64,000 nucleotides of DNA from Progne subis subis. Lineage: Eukaryota > Chordata > Aves > Passeriformes > Hirundinidae. The notes beneath the pieces are model-generated. The model did not search any database, was not told where the DNA came from, and saw nothing but the letters and a program-made list of their open reading frames with translations. Each line of letters opens with the position of its first letter. Position 1 is the stretch's first letter. Shown piece after piece: positions 1 to 12,037 of this stretch. The stretch spans positions 2,116,001-2,180,000 of the forward strand of contig JAKJHU010000026.1 in the NCBI GenBank assembly GCA_022316685.1, in the 5' to 3' direction. The translations under genes were made by a program, and so were the position numbers.

Positions 1-1911
1 GACCACTCAGATTCACTGTAACTCAGATCCCCATCAGATGCAGAAATGAATTCTCTCAGCTCAGTTCCCCACTGTGTCTCACGTCTAGCTCTTCAAAATG
101 TGGGGGGAAAAAAAAAGAATTGGATGATTTCTGCTTAGAAAGATGGAAATTCACAGCCAACCCACTCAAGAATTTAGTATTAGTAAGGGAGAAATAAAGA
201 AAAAACCCAACATACTAGCTGATGCAAAATGGCATGTGGAAAAATGAAACCTGTGTTAGTGAGATGCAGCTGAGCTATCTGTAGTACATACCACACACTG
301 CCTGACATGGTGTTAAGGTCTTAAAGAGTCCTTTGAAAATTTAAGATGATGTTTTTCTGTTTTCCTAATTCTTTTCTCACCAAGTTTCAGAGCAGATCAG
401 GTTTAATCGCAGATCAATTGCTTAACTTTATCTACAGTATTTGTTCCCTTGCATCTGCTTACATCTGTGTTGATGTCACTTAATTAAAAAAAGATAAACA
501 CATGCATGTTTCCTCTCTGACTAATTGTTGTTTCCACCAGATCAGTATATCCACCTTCTTCTGGAAACTGAACTGTTTCCACCTTCTGGAAACTGAGCTG
601 TCATTAGATTTAATCTTGTGGCACTTGATCTGCACTGTGGCTTCAGGGAGGAAAGAAACAGCTGTAGGGTGGAAAGGGGACGACAATGCTAAATAAAAAT
701 ACTCATAAGCTCAAGGTCCACCTTCAGCCAGATGAGCGCAAAGCAGAAAGAAAGTGTTCTTCTTTCAGAAAATAAATTACAGAATCCTCTCTTTGAATGC
801 GGTTGTTACATGTATCTGCCATCAACTGGAATTAGCAGAATGGGAAAAGTTACATAAATTCTGTGTACTGATTGCACAGGACCCCAGAAGCCACTGGGGT
901 GGAAAAGCTGGCAGGGGGTGTGGGTGGACTGTAGGGAGATGTGGTAAAGGAGAAAGAGAACTAGAAAAGTTATTTTTGATTAAAAAGTGCTCCTATCTGT
1001 TGTTGGAGGCTCCATTTCTAGCCTGTTGTTACTGAATTTCATGAATGTAAATGTGTACTTTCACATACTGCTGATCTCCTGTCTGTCAGTCCAAAGGAAC
1101 TTGTTCCCTCAAGGATGATGGGCAGTCTCAGGGAGACTGTAATAGGTTCATGCTAATCTCTTCAGTAACAAGCTCAACCCAAGACATTTGAAACCTATCT
1201 GTGAAACTGCCAATAATTTAGTGCTTCACTAACTTGGCCAACAGCGATAGTTCCATCCACTAAAGCATCTGATGTCTTCAGGGTGAACAAATACTTTCAG
1301 GTTTGTTTCAACTAGCAGCACTACTGCATGCAGAAATGCTTTCTGGGCTATTTTCCTATTCCCAGCCATCTGTTACAATGGCATCCAGGCAACTCAGAAA
1401 TCCTTGGGTTTGCTTCATTGATGCATATATGCCAATGTAATACTAATAATACTAATAGGTTGACACAGGCAGGCTGTCAAAATCCTTCAGGGTCCACTTC
1501 TGTTGAAAGTCTCAAGGAAAAGACTGCCAACCATCTGCCTTATGGCACTTTGGTACCATGGTGATGAATGCACAGAGAGGATCAAACATTGCTTTATTAT
1601 CAGATGAGAAGTCAGAATTCCTTAAAGAAAGGAAAATAAAAAGTTCCGTACTCTTACAACACTTACAAAGTGCAAGAGCATCTTTTCATTGCACATTCTA
1701 TGAAGCTATTTACTATTATTCCTTGTTTCATTTGCCAGATTAACTTCTCTAAAATCTATAGTTGCATTAAAAAAAGAAAAAAAACAACTAAAACTCCTGC
1801 CAAGACTCCTCTGCACAAGCAGGATATCAGGGACAATGACCACGAGAAAAGCATTTAATAAAGTATCAGTCAAAGAGTATATCACGGGTTGGCACAATTT
1901 TGTTTTAGAAA
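1..1911. other. intergenic DNA, no gene seen
   Basis: AT-rich single-copy-looking sequence. The open frames here are short, overlap on both strands, and show no recognisable domain or splice-linked partner. I see no repeat, RNA gene or promoter I can support. Confidence 0.6.
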
Positions 1912-3328
1912 TGTGAGGTGTTTTTCCCCTGCCCTGACCGTGCAGTAGTTTGGCGGGGGGAGGACAGGGAACCTATCAAAAAGCTGGTTGGGATATTGGC
2001 AGCTAAGTTGACCAATGGGAAGTGTAGATACTACCTTGTAAGGGACATTTAAAACTACTCTGCAGCTGATCGCTCTCTCTCGCTTTGGAATCAGCCATGA
2101 GGTGACATCGTAGGCGGCCGGGCCAGGCCCGGGTCGGGCTCTGCTGCCCCTCTGGGCGGCCGGGCCGGGCTCAGCCGGGCCTCTGAGGGCCGCTGCCCGC
2201 ACAGGGAGGGCCGGGGCCGGCTGAGCCCCTTTCCCCTGCCACGGCAGGGAAGAGAGGCGGCTGCAGCTCGGCAGTGCTGGCCATGTGCTCGGACCGAGGC
2301 AGAAGGGGCCAAACCATGGCCCAGCTTAATCACCGCTGGTAGCAGAAAAAGAAAACCTGCAGCTTCATAACAACTCTGAGCTGAGCCACCCTGGATGAGA
2401 CCGAGGGGTGGAAAAAGGACATTTACCAGCTTCCTCCATCAGCACAGCTTTGCATTTTCTTCAGCTTCTGCAGCCCGGTGCTTGCATGTGGCCTTTGCAG
2501 GCCTGGCCACATTCAACCCTTTCTTAGCAACATGGAACTTTTAAAGCACAATTCTTCCTTAAAAGAAAGAAGAAAGAAAAACAGAAGGTACATAAAAACA
2601 AACACTGCATAAAGTCAGTTAGATTAGAAGTGAAAGAACTAATAATATTGGAATAGGATTGAAGAAGTGGGCATTTTTATCCAGACTATTCTAAGGTAAA
2701 TTATAGAGAAATGAGCTGTTCTTTGCAGCATCTTAGTATCATTAGCTAGAATGCTATTCTAATCAAAATTAAGGACTGATGTAATTGAGATTTATTTGGG
2801 AACTTTAAAGCCCCTGCTCCTGGGTTAAAGGGAGGTCTCGGGCTTTGAGACAAAGATGATTTTAGACTAGAAGAAGTATTTGTAAAAAGTACCCCAGATA
2901 CACTGAGAAGCTTTGCTGATAGAACATCACAGTCTGAAAAAACTCCGGGCGGCAGCAGATGTGTGACATTGGGAGCACTGGACTATTTTGTCTTGTGGCA
3001 AACGTCTTCATAAACGATCTTAGAAAGATTCTTTTCCTAAAATAATGAGTGGTTATATCTAAATAATGAAACTGACTGAAAATCCTAAGTTGTGTCTTTC
3101 TATGTTGTTGAATAAGAAAGTTAATAGTTTGTAAGAGGAGAGAAGCATGTTTTAAAGTGTCATTTTGTTTTAGATTAAGTTTTCTTTTTCTCAACTTTCT
3201 TTTCTTTCATTCTTTTAGTGTATGTTAATAAAACTATTTTTGTTCATTTTTAAGCTTAAGCCTGCTTTAGTTTTTTTCTCCTAATCTCTCCCTCCCACAA
3301 AAAGAGAATAAATACTAAAACCCTCACA
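1912..3328 (+). mobile_element. possible long LTR or ERV-derived unit
   Basis: The left edge reads TGTGAGG and the right edge CCTCACA, an exact 7-bp terminal inverted repeat of the TG...CA type found at LTR ends. Inside, a CCAAT box and a TATA-like ATTTAAAA lie near the left end. AATAAA signals lie near the right end (about 3224 and 3306), followed by the T-rich and C-rich tail typical of avian LTR 3' ends. Against this, the flanks give no matching target duplication and 1.4 kb is long for an LTR. The true unit may be only the right part, or two unrelated pieces. Confidence 0.3.
2010..2335 (+). promoter_or_regulatory. promoter-like CpG-rich segment
   Basis: A CCAAT box (ACCAATGGG near 2030) and a TATA-like ATTTAAAACT (near 2048) precede a pyrimidine-rich start-like stretch (CTCTCTCTCGC near 2075). 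A strongly GC- and CpG-rich block follows from about 2110 to 2330. The spacing fits a plus-strand RNA polymerase II promoter. No coding exon can be linked to it, so it may be the promoter of the possible LTR unit or of an unannotated non-coding transcript. Confidence 0.35.
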
Positions 3329-3374
3329 TTAATTGGTGTTTCTGCCTGGTTTTATTAAATTAAAACCATTACAG

Positions 3375-5317
3375 AGTACTTTGTATGTACTGTGTCAATG
3401 GAATGAGACCTCCTCTGGGGTAGGCCCCTGGTGCTGTTGAGCTGTGCGCACTAGGAACACGTAACAGTGGAGAGAACCACACTGTTTCCATCCAAACCAG
3501 AAAGAGTGCACAGAGCCCTTTATTTGAAGAGGGTCAGCTCTCTTCACCTGGACAGGAAAGACCATGGGTGGTCTGCACTGGTGGTTTGTTAATAGTACGA
3601 CAGATAAAGATGCTCTCTCTTCACTCTCCTGCACACCTCTGGTCTAGTCAGGATTTTTAGAAGTTTTTCCAGGGAGGTCAGTGTCCTGATGGAAGGAAAG
3701 TGCTATTGTCACTGATGAGATTTTGCTTCCAGCTCGTATTAGTCTTCTCTTGCACCAAATACAATGGATGGGTAAGGAGGACCTTTAAGAACAGGAAGGA
3801 GGTGGTGGTAGTGGGTTTCTGACTGAAAACAAGCAGCTGAGAGGGCAGCATGGACACTTGCTTGCTGGGCACCAAGGCAGTGAAGTTTGATGCCTAGCGA
3901 CGGTACTTCAGAGTACAAGAATGAGACCCCAGGTGTGCAGGAATTCTGGCACCAAATGGTAGGGAAGGGTAGGATGGTAAGCTTAGGATAATATTGGGGA
4001 GGATGAAGCCAGAAAGCCCTATAAATATGATTGCTTAGATTCTGAGAATGTGAAACCTGTAAATGAGATAGAATTGAAAGTAAGTTTTGATGTTTGAGAT
4101 GTCCTAGCTACTGGATGTCTGGGAAAACAGTTATGTGACCAGCTGAAGGTCACCTGCAGCCAGACACAGAGGTCAAATGGAATGTCCTGTCTCACCCCCA
4201 ATGTATGGTTCATCCCACACCTGTAACCCTCCCCTGAAGTATCAGGTATCTGTAACCCCATTGGCCCAAGTCCTGTTCCAGCCCACCTTGAAGCCCCCTG
4301 GTAAGGGGTCCCAAGGGGGCTGGATGCTCTCTTTGCCTGGCACCCTTCCCCGAGGACTTTCCTCTCTTGGAATTTCCTCTCCCTACCTCTCCCTTCCCCC
4401 ACTCCCTAGGCCTGGCCACGAGCTGCGCCTGGCAGCTCAAAGCAACGCCTCATATCCTTTACAATAAACCTCATCTTCTAAAACCCAACTTCAGAGATCT
4501 CTCTTCTACATTCATCCACACCATTCTGGAGTCCACAGCAGAGGAGCAATTTTTACAGGATAAGATCTGCTATTAAGAATGAGACTGTAGTCCAAGACCT
4601 CTATCCTGACTTTTTCAGAATATTTCTAGTTTCTTATGAGAAACCATGGGGGCAAGTAGACGTCCTAAGTGCCAGTAGGTGGATGAGTCTTTGGGTAGAA
4701 AGGAGAGATTTATGCCTGTTAAGACCAGGAGACAGGAGTAATCTGTAAAGAATTGATTCACTATATGTTAACAGAAGCCAATACTTAAAAATGGTAATGC
4801 TCAAATGGCCAATGCTCAAATAGAAAAGAATGGTCTATAAAGCAATTCAGGTCAACTGTAAACAGGAAATTAAGAGGGCAAAATAAGAACTAGAGGAGCA
4901 GTATGGAAGGAAAGCTAGTGAGAATTTGGCAATGCTAGTTTGCGAGTAGGATAAAGAAAAATAAGTCAAACTCATATACAAAGATTGCGTGTTGTTTATA
5001 CAAACAGCTGCTCATTTTTTTGTGGCACTCATGGAGCAGTGCTGCCAAAGTTTAAAGTCTTGAGGCTTTTAAAAGGCTTTCCATTAATTCTGTTCTCTCT
5101 TTCAATGTCTCATGGAGTCTGTCCTTACCTTAGAGATGATGCCATTTCCAATTATAAACTTTAGGACTGAGAAGGAAAGCTGGCAAAACTGATAGAGCAG
5201 CTGTTAGAGCTTTGGGAGCACATGGGGGCAGGAAGAGGAGTGAGTATGGGCTGTTTCTTAGCTGCTCCTTAAAGCTGAAGATTAATGGATGGTTTCAGCT
5301 CCAGAAAAAGGTCAGTA
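3375..5317. other. intergenic DNA around the LTR-like block
   Basis: Apart from the LTR-like block at 4150-4530, nothing is recognised. Open frames are short and without known domains. Confidence 0.5.
4150..4530 (+). mobile_element. possible LTR fragment
   Basis: The block is C-rich and purine-poor on the plus strand, unlike its surroundings. It contains CAATAAACC near 4463, about 95 bases before a TCCACA that could be an LTR 3' end. Composition and polyadenylation-signal placement resemble the R/U5 end of a gammaretrovirus-like LTR. I could not find a matching 5' end or target duplication, so this rests on composition and one signal. Confidence 0.25.
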
Positions 5318-6430
5318 TCTTCACAGAATCATAAAATATCAGGTTGGAAGGGGCCTCAAGGGTCATCTGGTCCAAACTTTCTTGGCAAAAGCACAGTTGA
5401 GATAAGACAGCCTAGCACCCTGTCCAGCTGGATCTTAAAAGTGTGAAATGCTGGGGAATCCACTGCTTTCCTGGGGGGATTATTCCAATGGTTGATTGTT
5501 CTCATCATGAAAAATGTTCGTGTCGAATTGGAATCTCCCCAGGAGTAACTCGTACCCATTATCTCTCGTGTATTCCACATGACTACTTGTAAAAAAAGTT
5601 TCTATCTTCTTTGTAGCCACCCTGCAAATACTGGAACATGATGATAAAATCTCCCCTGAGCCTTCTTTCCTCAAGGCTGAACAAATTCTCAGCCTTTCCT
5701 CACACGGTTCATGTGGCCCTTCTCTAGACCCTCTCCATCCTGTCTACATCTCACTGCATAGTGAGGACCAAAACCAAACACAGCATGCCAAGTGTGGCCT
5801 GACAAGCACTGAGTAGAGAAGAACAATGACTTCTTTATCACTGCTGGTGGCATCCTTGTTGATGCAACCCAGCATCCTGTGGGCTTGCTTTGCTTCAGCA
5901 GCACTCTGTTCACTCATGCTGAACTTGTTCACCAGGACCTCCAGGTCCATTTCCACTGAGCTGCTCCCTAGCCAGGTAGATCCCAACCTTTGCTGCATTC
6001 TTGGATTATGTTCTCCCAGGTGCAAGATCTTACTCTCATCCTTATTGAATTTCATAAGGTTCTTATCAGGCCACTCTTTCAGCCTATGCAGGTCTTCCTG
6101 CAGTGTGGCTCTCCAGAAGTGTCCACTTCCTCTCTCTGTTTGATTTCATTGTCAGATTTCATCAGAATAGACTTGATCACATTTTCCAGATCACCTTTGA
6201 AGATATTAAACACTGTTGGGTCCCATATTCACCCCTGGGGGACCCCATGTGTGACAGGCTGCTAGTCTGCAAAGAAGCTCTTTCCCACTCTCCTCTGTGT
6301 GCAGCACATCAGAGGGTTCCCCACCTGCCACATGGCCCATCACAGGGAGGCAGCTGTGGGAAACTGTACTGAAAAATCCAGGTGGACAATGTCGCCCACT
6401 TGCCCCATATCAACAGAAGAGGTTACTTGG
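5318..6430 (-). mobile_element. CR1 LINE, 5'-truncated, decayed
   Basis: Read on the minus strand this is the C-terminal part of the CR1 reverse-transcriptase ORF. Recognisable pieces include MKFNKDESKILHLGEHNPR, SSSVEMDLEVLVN and LLYSVLVRPHLACCVWFW, followed by the C-terminal motif around NHWNNPPRKAVDSPAF. The 3' end lies at about 5318, where the plus strand reads ACAGAATCATAAAAT followed by GGTTGGAAGGGGCCTCAAGG, the familiar CR1 tail. The reading frame is broken by several stops and shifts, so it is an inactive fossil. The 5' end is truncated near 6430, as is usual for CR1. CR1 makes no clear target duplication. Confidence 0.9.
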
Positions 6431-6478
6431 GTAACCTGCAAGTCCAGTGCTGCAGTTATGTGTGCAGATTAGTCCATT

Positions 6479-6595
6479 GAGAGCATGGAGTTCTTCCCAC
6501 TAAAAAGAAAAACAATCAAGACCTGAATTTTGGATGCATCATTCAAGCTGCAATACCAAAGCACTTTCAAGCAGACTGTAGTAAGAAAATTATCT
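6479..6595 (+). repeat. direct duplication, copy 1
   Basis: This stretch, starting GAGAGCATGGAGTTCTTCCC, resembles 7161-7278 along its length with scattered substitutions and small indels (about 80 percent by eye). It lies just beyond the 5'-truncated end of the CR1 copy. It has no open frame and no recognised repeat family. Confidence 0.7.
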
Positions 6596-7160
6596 TAGAG
6601 GTAGCAGGGAGTGAGGAACAGTTAATAAAAGGTCTTGTTTCTCTGCAGAGAAGCTTAAAAATAGGATTCATATGCACCCTAGAAATCCCTGCTGGAGGAA
6701 GCAAATGAGGTTTGGGTTTGCCACCTTTTGCTGAAGGGGAGAGCTTGATATTCCATACAGCAGGGACTGAGATAAGACTCATAATTCTGTTGTTCTTCAT
6801 GGCTCTTTTTTTCAGTGTCCTGTGAAAGGAAAGAAGTTAATCCAAGTATGCATGAAAATATCTTAAATGGTACTTACAACTTTCTCCTAATTTAAAAAAT
6901 ATGATTTTGGGGGGTGGAGAAGTTGCTACAGAGCTGCTATTGACAGTACATACTTTGAGTCCAGCACCACCATGACAAGGAACTGAACCAGGTGCACCTT
7001 TGGTCTGTGCAATATCAACATTTATTAGTCTCTACAGTGATGTGAGGAAGATGAAAGCAATCTTTTGTAGTCTCGCTTTTGAAAGGATTGAATCTCCTCC
7101 AGTACTGCAGTGATGTTTTTCAAGACATCAGTTCAACAGAATGAATTACTACATTAAGAC

Positions 7161-7278
7161 GAGAGCATGGAGTTCTTCCCATTAAAAAGGAAAACAATCA
7201 AAACCTAAAGTTTGGACTCATCCTTTGAGATGCATTACCGATGCACTTGAAAGTAGACTATAGCAAGAAAAATAATAT
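7161..7278 (+). repeat. direct duplication, copy 2
   Basis: Second copy of the segment at 6479-6595, in the same orientation and offset by 682 bases. The shared opening is GAGAGCATGGAGTTCTTCCC, and AAAACAATCAA is also shared. It may be a local tandem duplication whose intervening part has diverged, or two copies of an unrecognised repeat. Confidence 0.7.
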
Positions 7279-10200
7279 TCCTCTCCCTTGCTGTGGCATG
7301 CCTCCAATTGCATATTAAGCCAGTGGACTTGTAAATACAGACTTTCCACATAAATGCACACCGCATGTAATTCACTATGTGGGGCTGATTCTTCCGATTA
7401 ATTTAGCTCCATTGATCAGTGATCATCTCTCCTTGCCACTCCTCATTATCTGTTACTCTCCTAGGGATGTTTACCTGCCAAAGCAAAATACTGCTGAAGT
7501 GCTGCAAAATGTCTTGGGCTTTTGCTCTTGACTTCAGCCCAGACCACAGAGGAGGAAATTTTCAGTGGAATTGCGGGGACTTCCTGTAGATCCTACGGAC
7601 AACCAAGTCCTATGCTGGATGGAGTAATTTCTCCAGTACTTCTTGGTTTCCGCTCCCCCAAAAAAGTTCCCTACATCTCTGGAAATGATGCAGTGGAAAA
7701 GTTTAGGTAGTGGACAAAGCTCTACATCTGAGTATGGAGCCTTCTTATCTGTCCAGGCAACAGAAGATACCATCAACAATAGCAACTGCTGTACAAATGA
7801 AATGGCACTGACACAAGGGAGCACCTGACCTCTCAGTCCACAATATTCTGCCTATTCTGATCAGGTATTTAGCACAAATCCTATCCATAAATAATTCATG
7901 CTTATCAGCTGGATCAGCATCACTATTGATGTTCTGCATACTGCTCCTCCATTCAGTCATTAATTTCTTTAAGGTTGTTTAACCAAGCTAATAATATGCA
8001 AAAAAGATTTTGATTAACATAGCTACCTTCTCAATACAAACCATTTTAAGGTTCATATTAACTTACTGAATGTGGCTCCAAGTGAGATAAAAAGTCCATG
8101 TCATGGAGACATGGATGCTGATGAGTTGGACTCCTACCATTAGGAGCCAAATAAAACACAGGCCTAGGTAAATCAGCATATGCTGTGTTACTGAGCTATC
8201 TACATCTCACACAGTGATACTACGGACCCTTATTTAATCAGAGAAGATGACTATTAAAGGAGATTAAAAAGTGAAAAGCAAAGCTGTGAATCAAACTTAG
8301 AAGCTGCTGCATTTCAGCTGGGAGGCTGGAAAGGTGTGCTGGACAGAGGCTGCCATTTCCTTTAAGATTACACAGAATTTACGATTATTGCATTTGAACC
8401 ACAAGGTCCAGTTTGTTATTTCTCTGACACTGCACACAGCTCTGCTTGGAATGCAAAGGCTAACACCTGTTTTCTTTTGGCTGAAAATCCTGGGGGCTTG
8501 CCACTGAGCTGGAGCTGAAGTGTGGCTATGGATGGGCCATAGGAGCAGAAGTGGAGTGGGGCAGATGGAGACATGGTGCGTGAAAGCAGAATTCGGGGGC
8601 AGTGGTGAGGAGAGAACTTCATGGCTGTGGAGGCTTCCCACAGAGCAGGTGCCAGAGGGGACACATGAGCCACCTAAGGCATGTTCCTCCAGGTCCCTCA
8701 GGAAGACTCCACTCTTGCCACCCATATGGTGCCTGAGCTAACATTAGAAGCATTCAGCTTGAGTGAAGTACCAGCTCAGGGAAAGGCAACAAGGCTGCTC
8801 TTAACAAATGTGAAACTCCTCTTAACAAATGTGAGACTCTTCATCCACATGCCTCCACATGCCATCTGCCCAGTTCATCATCCAAGCAAGGGAAAGCTGG
8901 AAGAAGTTCCAGGGAGAATAGCCTAGTGAAAGCAGAGGGAACAGAGGGCAGACTGTGTCTTCAGGAGTCCTGCCAATATTGTTTGCCATAGTGTCCATGT
9001 TTTCTGAAACACCCATAGTGACACTATTTATCAAAGATTGTTTTTCTGTTTTGGTGGCAAATAGTTTGGTCTCTAAGTGGAGCTACAACAGGCAGGGCGA
9101 ATGGACAGAAATTGTGGCTGTGTCTCTCTGTTAGGCAGAAATGCAATTGCCTTGGATAAATAAAAGTGAAGTGGTCTTTACCACAGTGGACAGACTTGTT
9201 ATTTTTTAGCTGTGATTGTTTCTTTGTATCTTTTGCTCCATTCTCTCTTTTTGTTTTTTAACCTGTTTACCTCAGGGCTCTGAGGGAAAAACTTCACTTC
9301 TCAAAACACTTGCTCATGACTCGGTGCTGTCTCCAAGCACAGGTTCAGGGAAATCAGTTCTGCTCTTTTCTCTTTTTAGCAAAAAGAACTGAGACCAAAC
9401 AGATCTAGTTTTAGGCCACAGCCTCCACTAGACTCTCAATGCACATGCCAGGTGGGAAGCAGAGGTGGGATCTCCTATGCAAGCCCCTGAACTCCACAGC
9501 ATGCATCAGGTTTTCCCCAGGGCTGCAGGAGACAGCATTTCCCCTCTCAGACAGACACTGCAGTGTAACGGGCTGTGATAAAAGCTGGATTGTGGTGAAA
9601 GCTGTCAGGGTACAGCACAGGAGCTCTTACATTCCCAGTAGCTGGAGTGAGTTGCTTCCAGTCAGCTGGCTGAGGTTCACATTGTAGTGGTTTCCTGCTG
9701 GAGGCAACTTATCCCTGCATCAGAAATGGTTTTGCTTTTTAATGGAGATACTACAACAACTGTACCACAAGAAGTAATGTCCTGCCTTGTCCTCTTGTGG
9801 CTAGTGTGGGCCATATTTGACTCCAAGGCAATTCATGTGTTTGCATTTCCAATCAGGCTGGTGTACTATCTTTAAAGTTCTACACTTTCTGGTCAAGACT
9901 CTAACAAACTTCTGGTGTAAGATAGCAAGCTCTGTCTCCAAAGACAGAAAAAACCCACATCCAGTGGTTTGTCCTGTTTGAAGCCATTCTGGGTCCTTGC
10001 AAAGATGAGTGTCTTCCACAAGAGACTGGATAGGAGACATTGCTGGAAGGAAGCTTAGAGATTACTGCCCGAGGGGCTGATGTAATGACTGAATCAGCAG
10101 CATTTCTCTGTATTTTAGTCTCAAAATTCAGGACAATCAGACATCAGACAAGCAGGAAGAGGAAAGCAATCAGGTTAATACATCCCATGTTAGCCAAAGA

Positions 10201-10668
10201 AACAGAACAACTAAAATCGTGTTTGCAAGTAGTGCAAATTATGTTATGCCAAAACATCATCTGGAATCAGAGCCCTTACAAAAAGCTAAGTTTTGTGGGA
10301 GAACATCTCCAATGTTGTAGTGGCTCTCCATGCTGTAAAAGAGAACTTGGTGCCTACTGCAAGATTTCCTTTTCCTTCTATCTGCAGACATTTACCTCTT
10401 TCTTGCTACAACCTTGATCTGTATTTGTACTCCAGATAGGGCACGTCAGAGAGGAAGATGAACAGATGTGAAGGAATGCTGAGGCTTTTTGCAATATCAT
10501 CACCTTGGCCAAGGAGGAAGATGGCCTTTCAAAACCTGCTGGGTACTCATTCATAAATTGATGATGTTGCATTTATGAAGGAATTCCAGTTTAGTTTTCA
10601 ATGGATCCAAAAACCTATTAATTGTAGTACAGTATAGAGAAAAAAGCGAAAAGCCCTGTGTATACGAC

Positions 10669-10704
<36 letters not shown>

Positions 10705-11367
10705 CGCAAAAAGGTTTAAATGGAACTAAATCAAGTAAATTACATCTACCTGAGAACTAGTCACTAATTCCATACCTGGAAAATGTTGAAGTGGTTATAT
10801 TTCATATTTTTCTGAAGCATTTGGTTAGTTTATAAGGATAGCTCACCTATTTCTTCAACAGACTTTTAAAACATTAAGTAAGTACTCTGTAAATATTATC
10901 CTCTAAAAATCAATTGAGGTTCCTTTATTGCGGGCTGCAAACTTTTACATATTCAGTATGCAGAGGTCTTGGACTGCTCAAAACCTTCTCCCCTTATCAT
11001 ACTACTTTATTCTTCCTCCAAACCCTTTAAGCTGTGCTGCAGATTTCATTTTTTGCTCTGATAACCTTGAGAGGTGCCGTTAGGTGACTAATGAATTAAA
11101 ATAGGGAAGATCAAGGTGCATATATTCAGAATTCTCAAGAGTTTCCCTCTGAGATAATAACTAATAGGAATGCAAGCCTTGGTCACACAAGAACACCCCA
11201 CAAGCATTGAGATATAATTGGTACACAGTAAAATCCCAAAGGTTTATTAAAGGTGCAAAGTCTTAGCAGGAATGAAATGCTAGGGAAGGGAAAATGCCCA
11301 TAAACTATTGTCATAATGTTTTTACACAAACACAATGAGAGGGATCTGATTAAGTAAATCAAAGTAA
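7279..11367. other. intergenic DNA, no gene seen
   Basis: No coding exon, RNA gene or transposon recognised. The longest open frames (about 125-142 codons near 8300-8725 and 10040-10417) show no domain, biased composition or conserved partner, and overlap other short frames. Confidence 0.55.
10670..10702 (+). repeat. poly(A) tract, 33 bases
   Basis: An uninterrupted run of 33 A. The sequence upstream was checked for a processed pseudogene but no coding homology is recognisable and there is no AATAAA at the expected distance. Confidence 0.9.
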
Positions 11368-11372
11368 CCACT

Positions 11373-12032
11373 TGTCCTAGGGTAACTTTATGATGCTTGT
11401 ATCCCCAATCGTCTGTTCTGTTTGAACTCTGTATATTGAGTCCTGTGCCTTTAAGACTGGTTCTAAGAGCAAGGAGAAGCGCAGAGTTTGTTTTGAGAAC
11501 ACTGCCTGACTCCTCCACATTCTTCTCCGGACGGTGTTCGGCGGAGGCTTGGAGAGACTGCAGGACAGAGATCTTTTTGCTTTTAGTTAGTTTCAGCTAG
11601 CTAGGGCAGAGAAGTTCCCTGGACTGTTTTTTTCTTTCCTTTTTCTTGGAACCATTTAAACCTGCTCTGGACTGAAAACCCAGGGGAGCACTGGGGGCTG
11701 CACCTGCGGCCCACCGGGGCCTGGAGCTCGGCATTTTCCAGCAGCGCCAGAGGGACCGGGACTGATGAGAGACTGAGAGAGAGCCGAGCTCCACCCACGG
11801 CAAGGACTTTCTCAATTTGCCATCTCACTCCAGAACGAGAGGTTTTATTGTTTCATATTATTCATTCTTTATACTTGTATGCACTTTATTTGTTTAGTAA
11901 AATAGTTTTTTCCACTTTTCTCCACAAAGGTTTTTTTTACCAGACCAGTTGGAGGGAGAAGCCACTTGGGTTTGCTTCCCAGAGGGATCCTATACAGGGG
12001 TTTTCCCCCAAATTTGTCTCCAAACCAGGACA
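11373..12032 (+). mobile_element. solo LTR, ERVL-like, 5-bp target duplication
   Basis: The element opens TGTCCTAG and closes CAGGACA, giving TGTCCT/AGGACA inverted ends. It is flanked by a perfect 5-bp direct repeat, CCACT, at 11368-11372 and 12033-12037. The length is 660 bp. The right third has the T-rich stretch and GGGATCC...TTTTCCCCC pattern common at avian LTR 3' ends, which sets plus orientation. There is no internal retroviral region or second LTR, so this is a solo LTR left by recombination. A 5-bp duplication fits the ERVL class; the family name is inference. Confidence 0.85.
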
Positions 12033-12037
12033 CCACT

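Noticed and set aside
8297..8725. 142-codon minus-strand open frame
   Set aside because: No recognised domain, no splice-linked neighbour, overlapping frames on both strands; length is compatible with chance.
10040..10702. Processed pseudogene ending in the 33-base A tract
   Set aside because: No coding homology upstream, no AATAAA at the right distance and no flanking duplication found.
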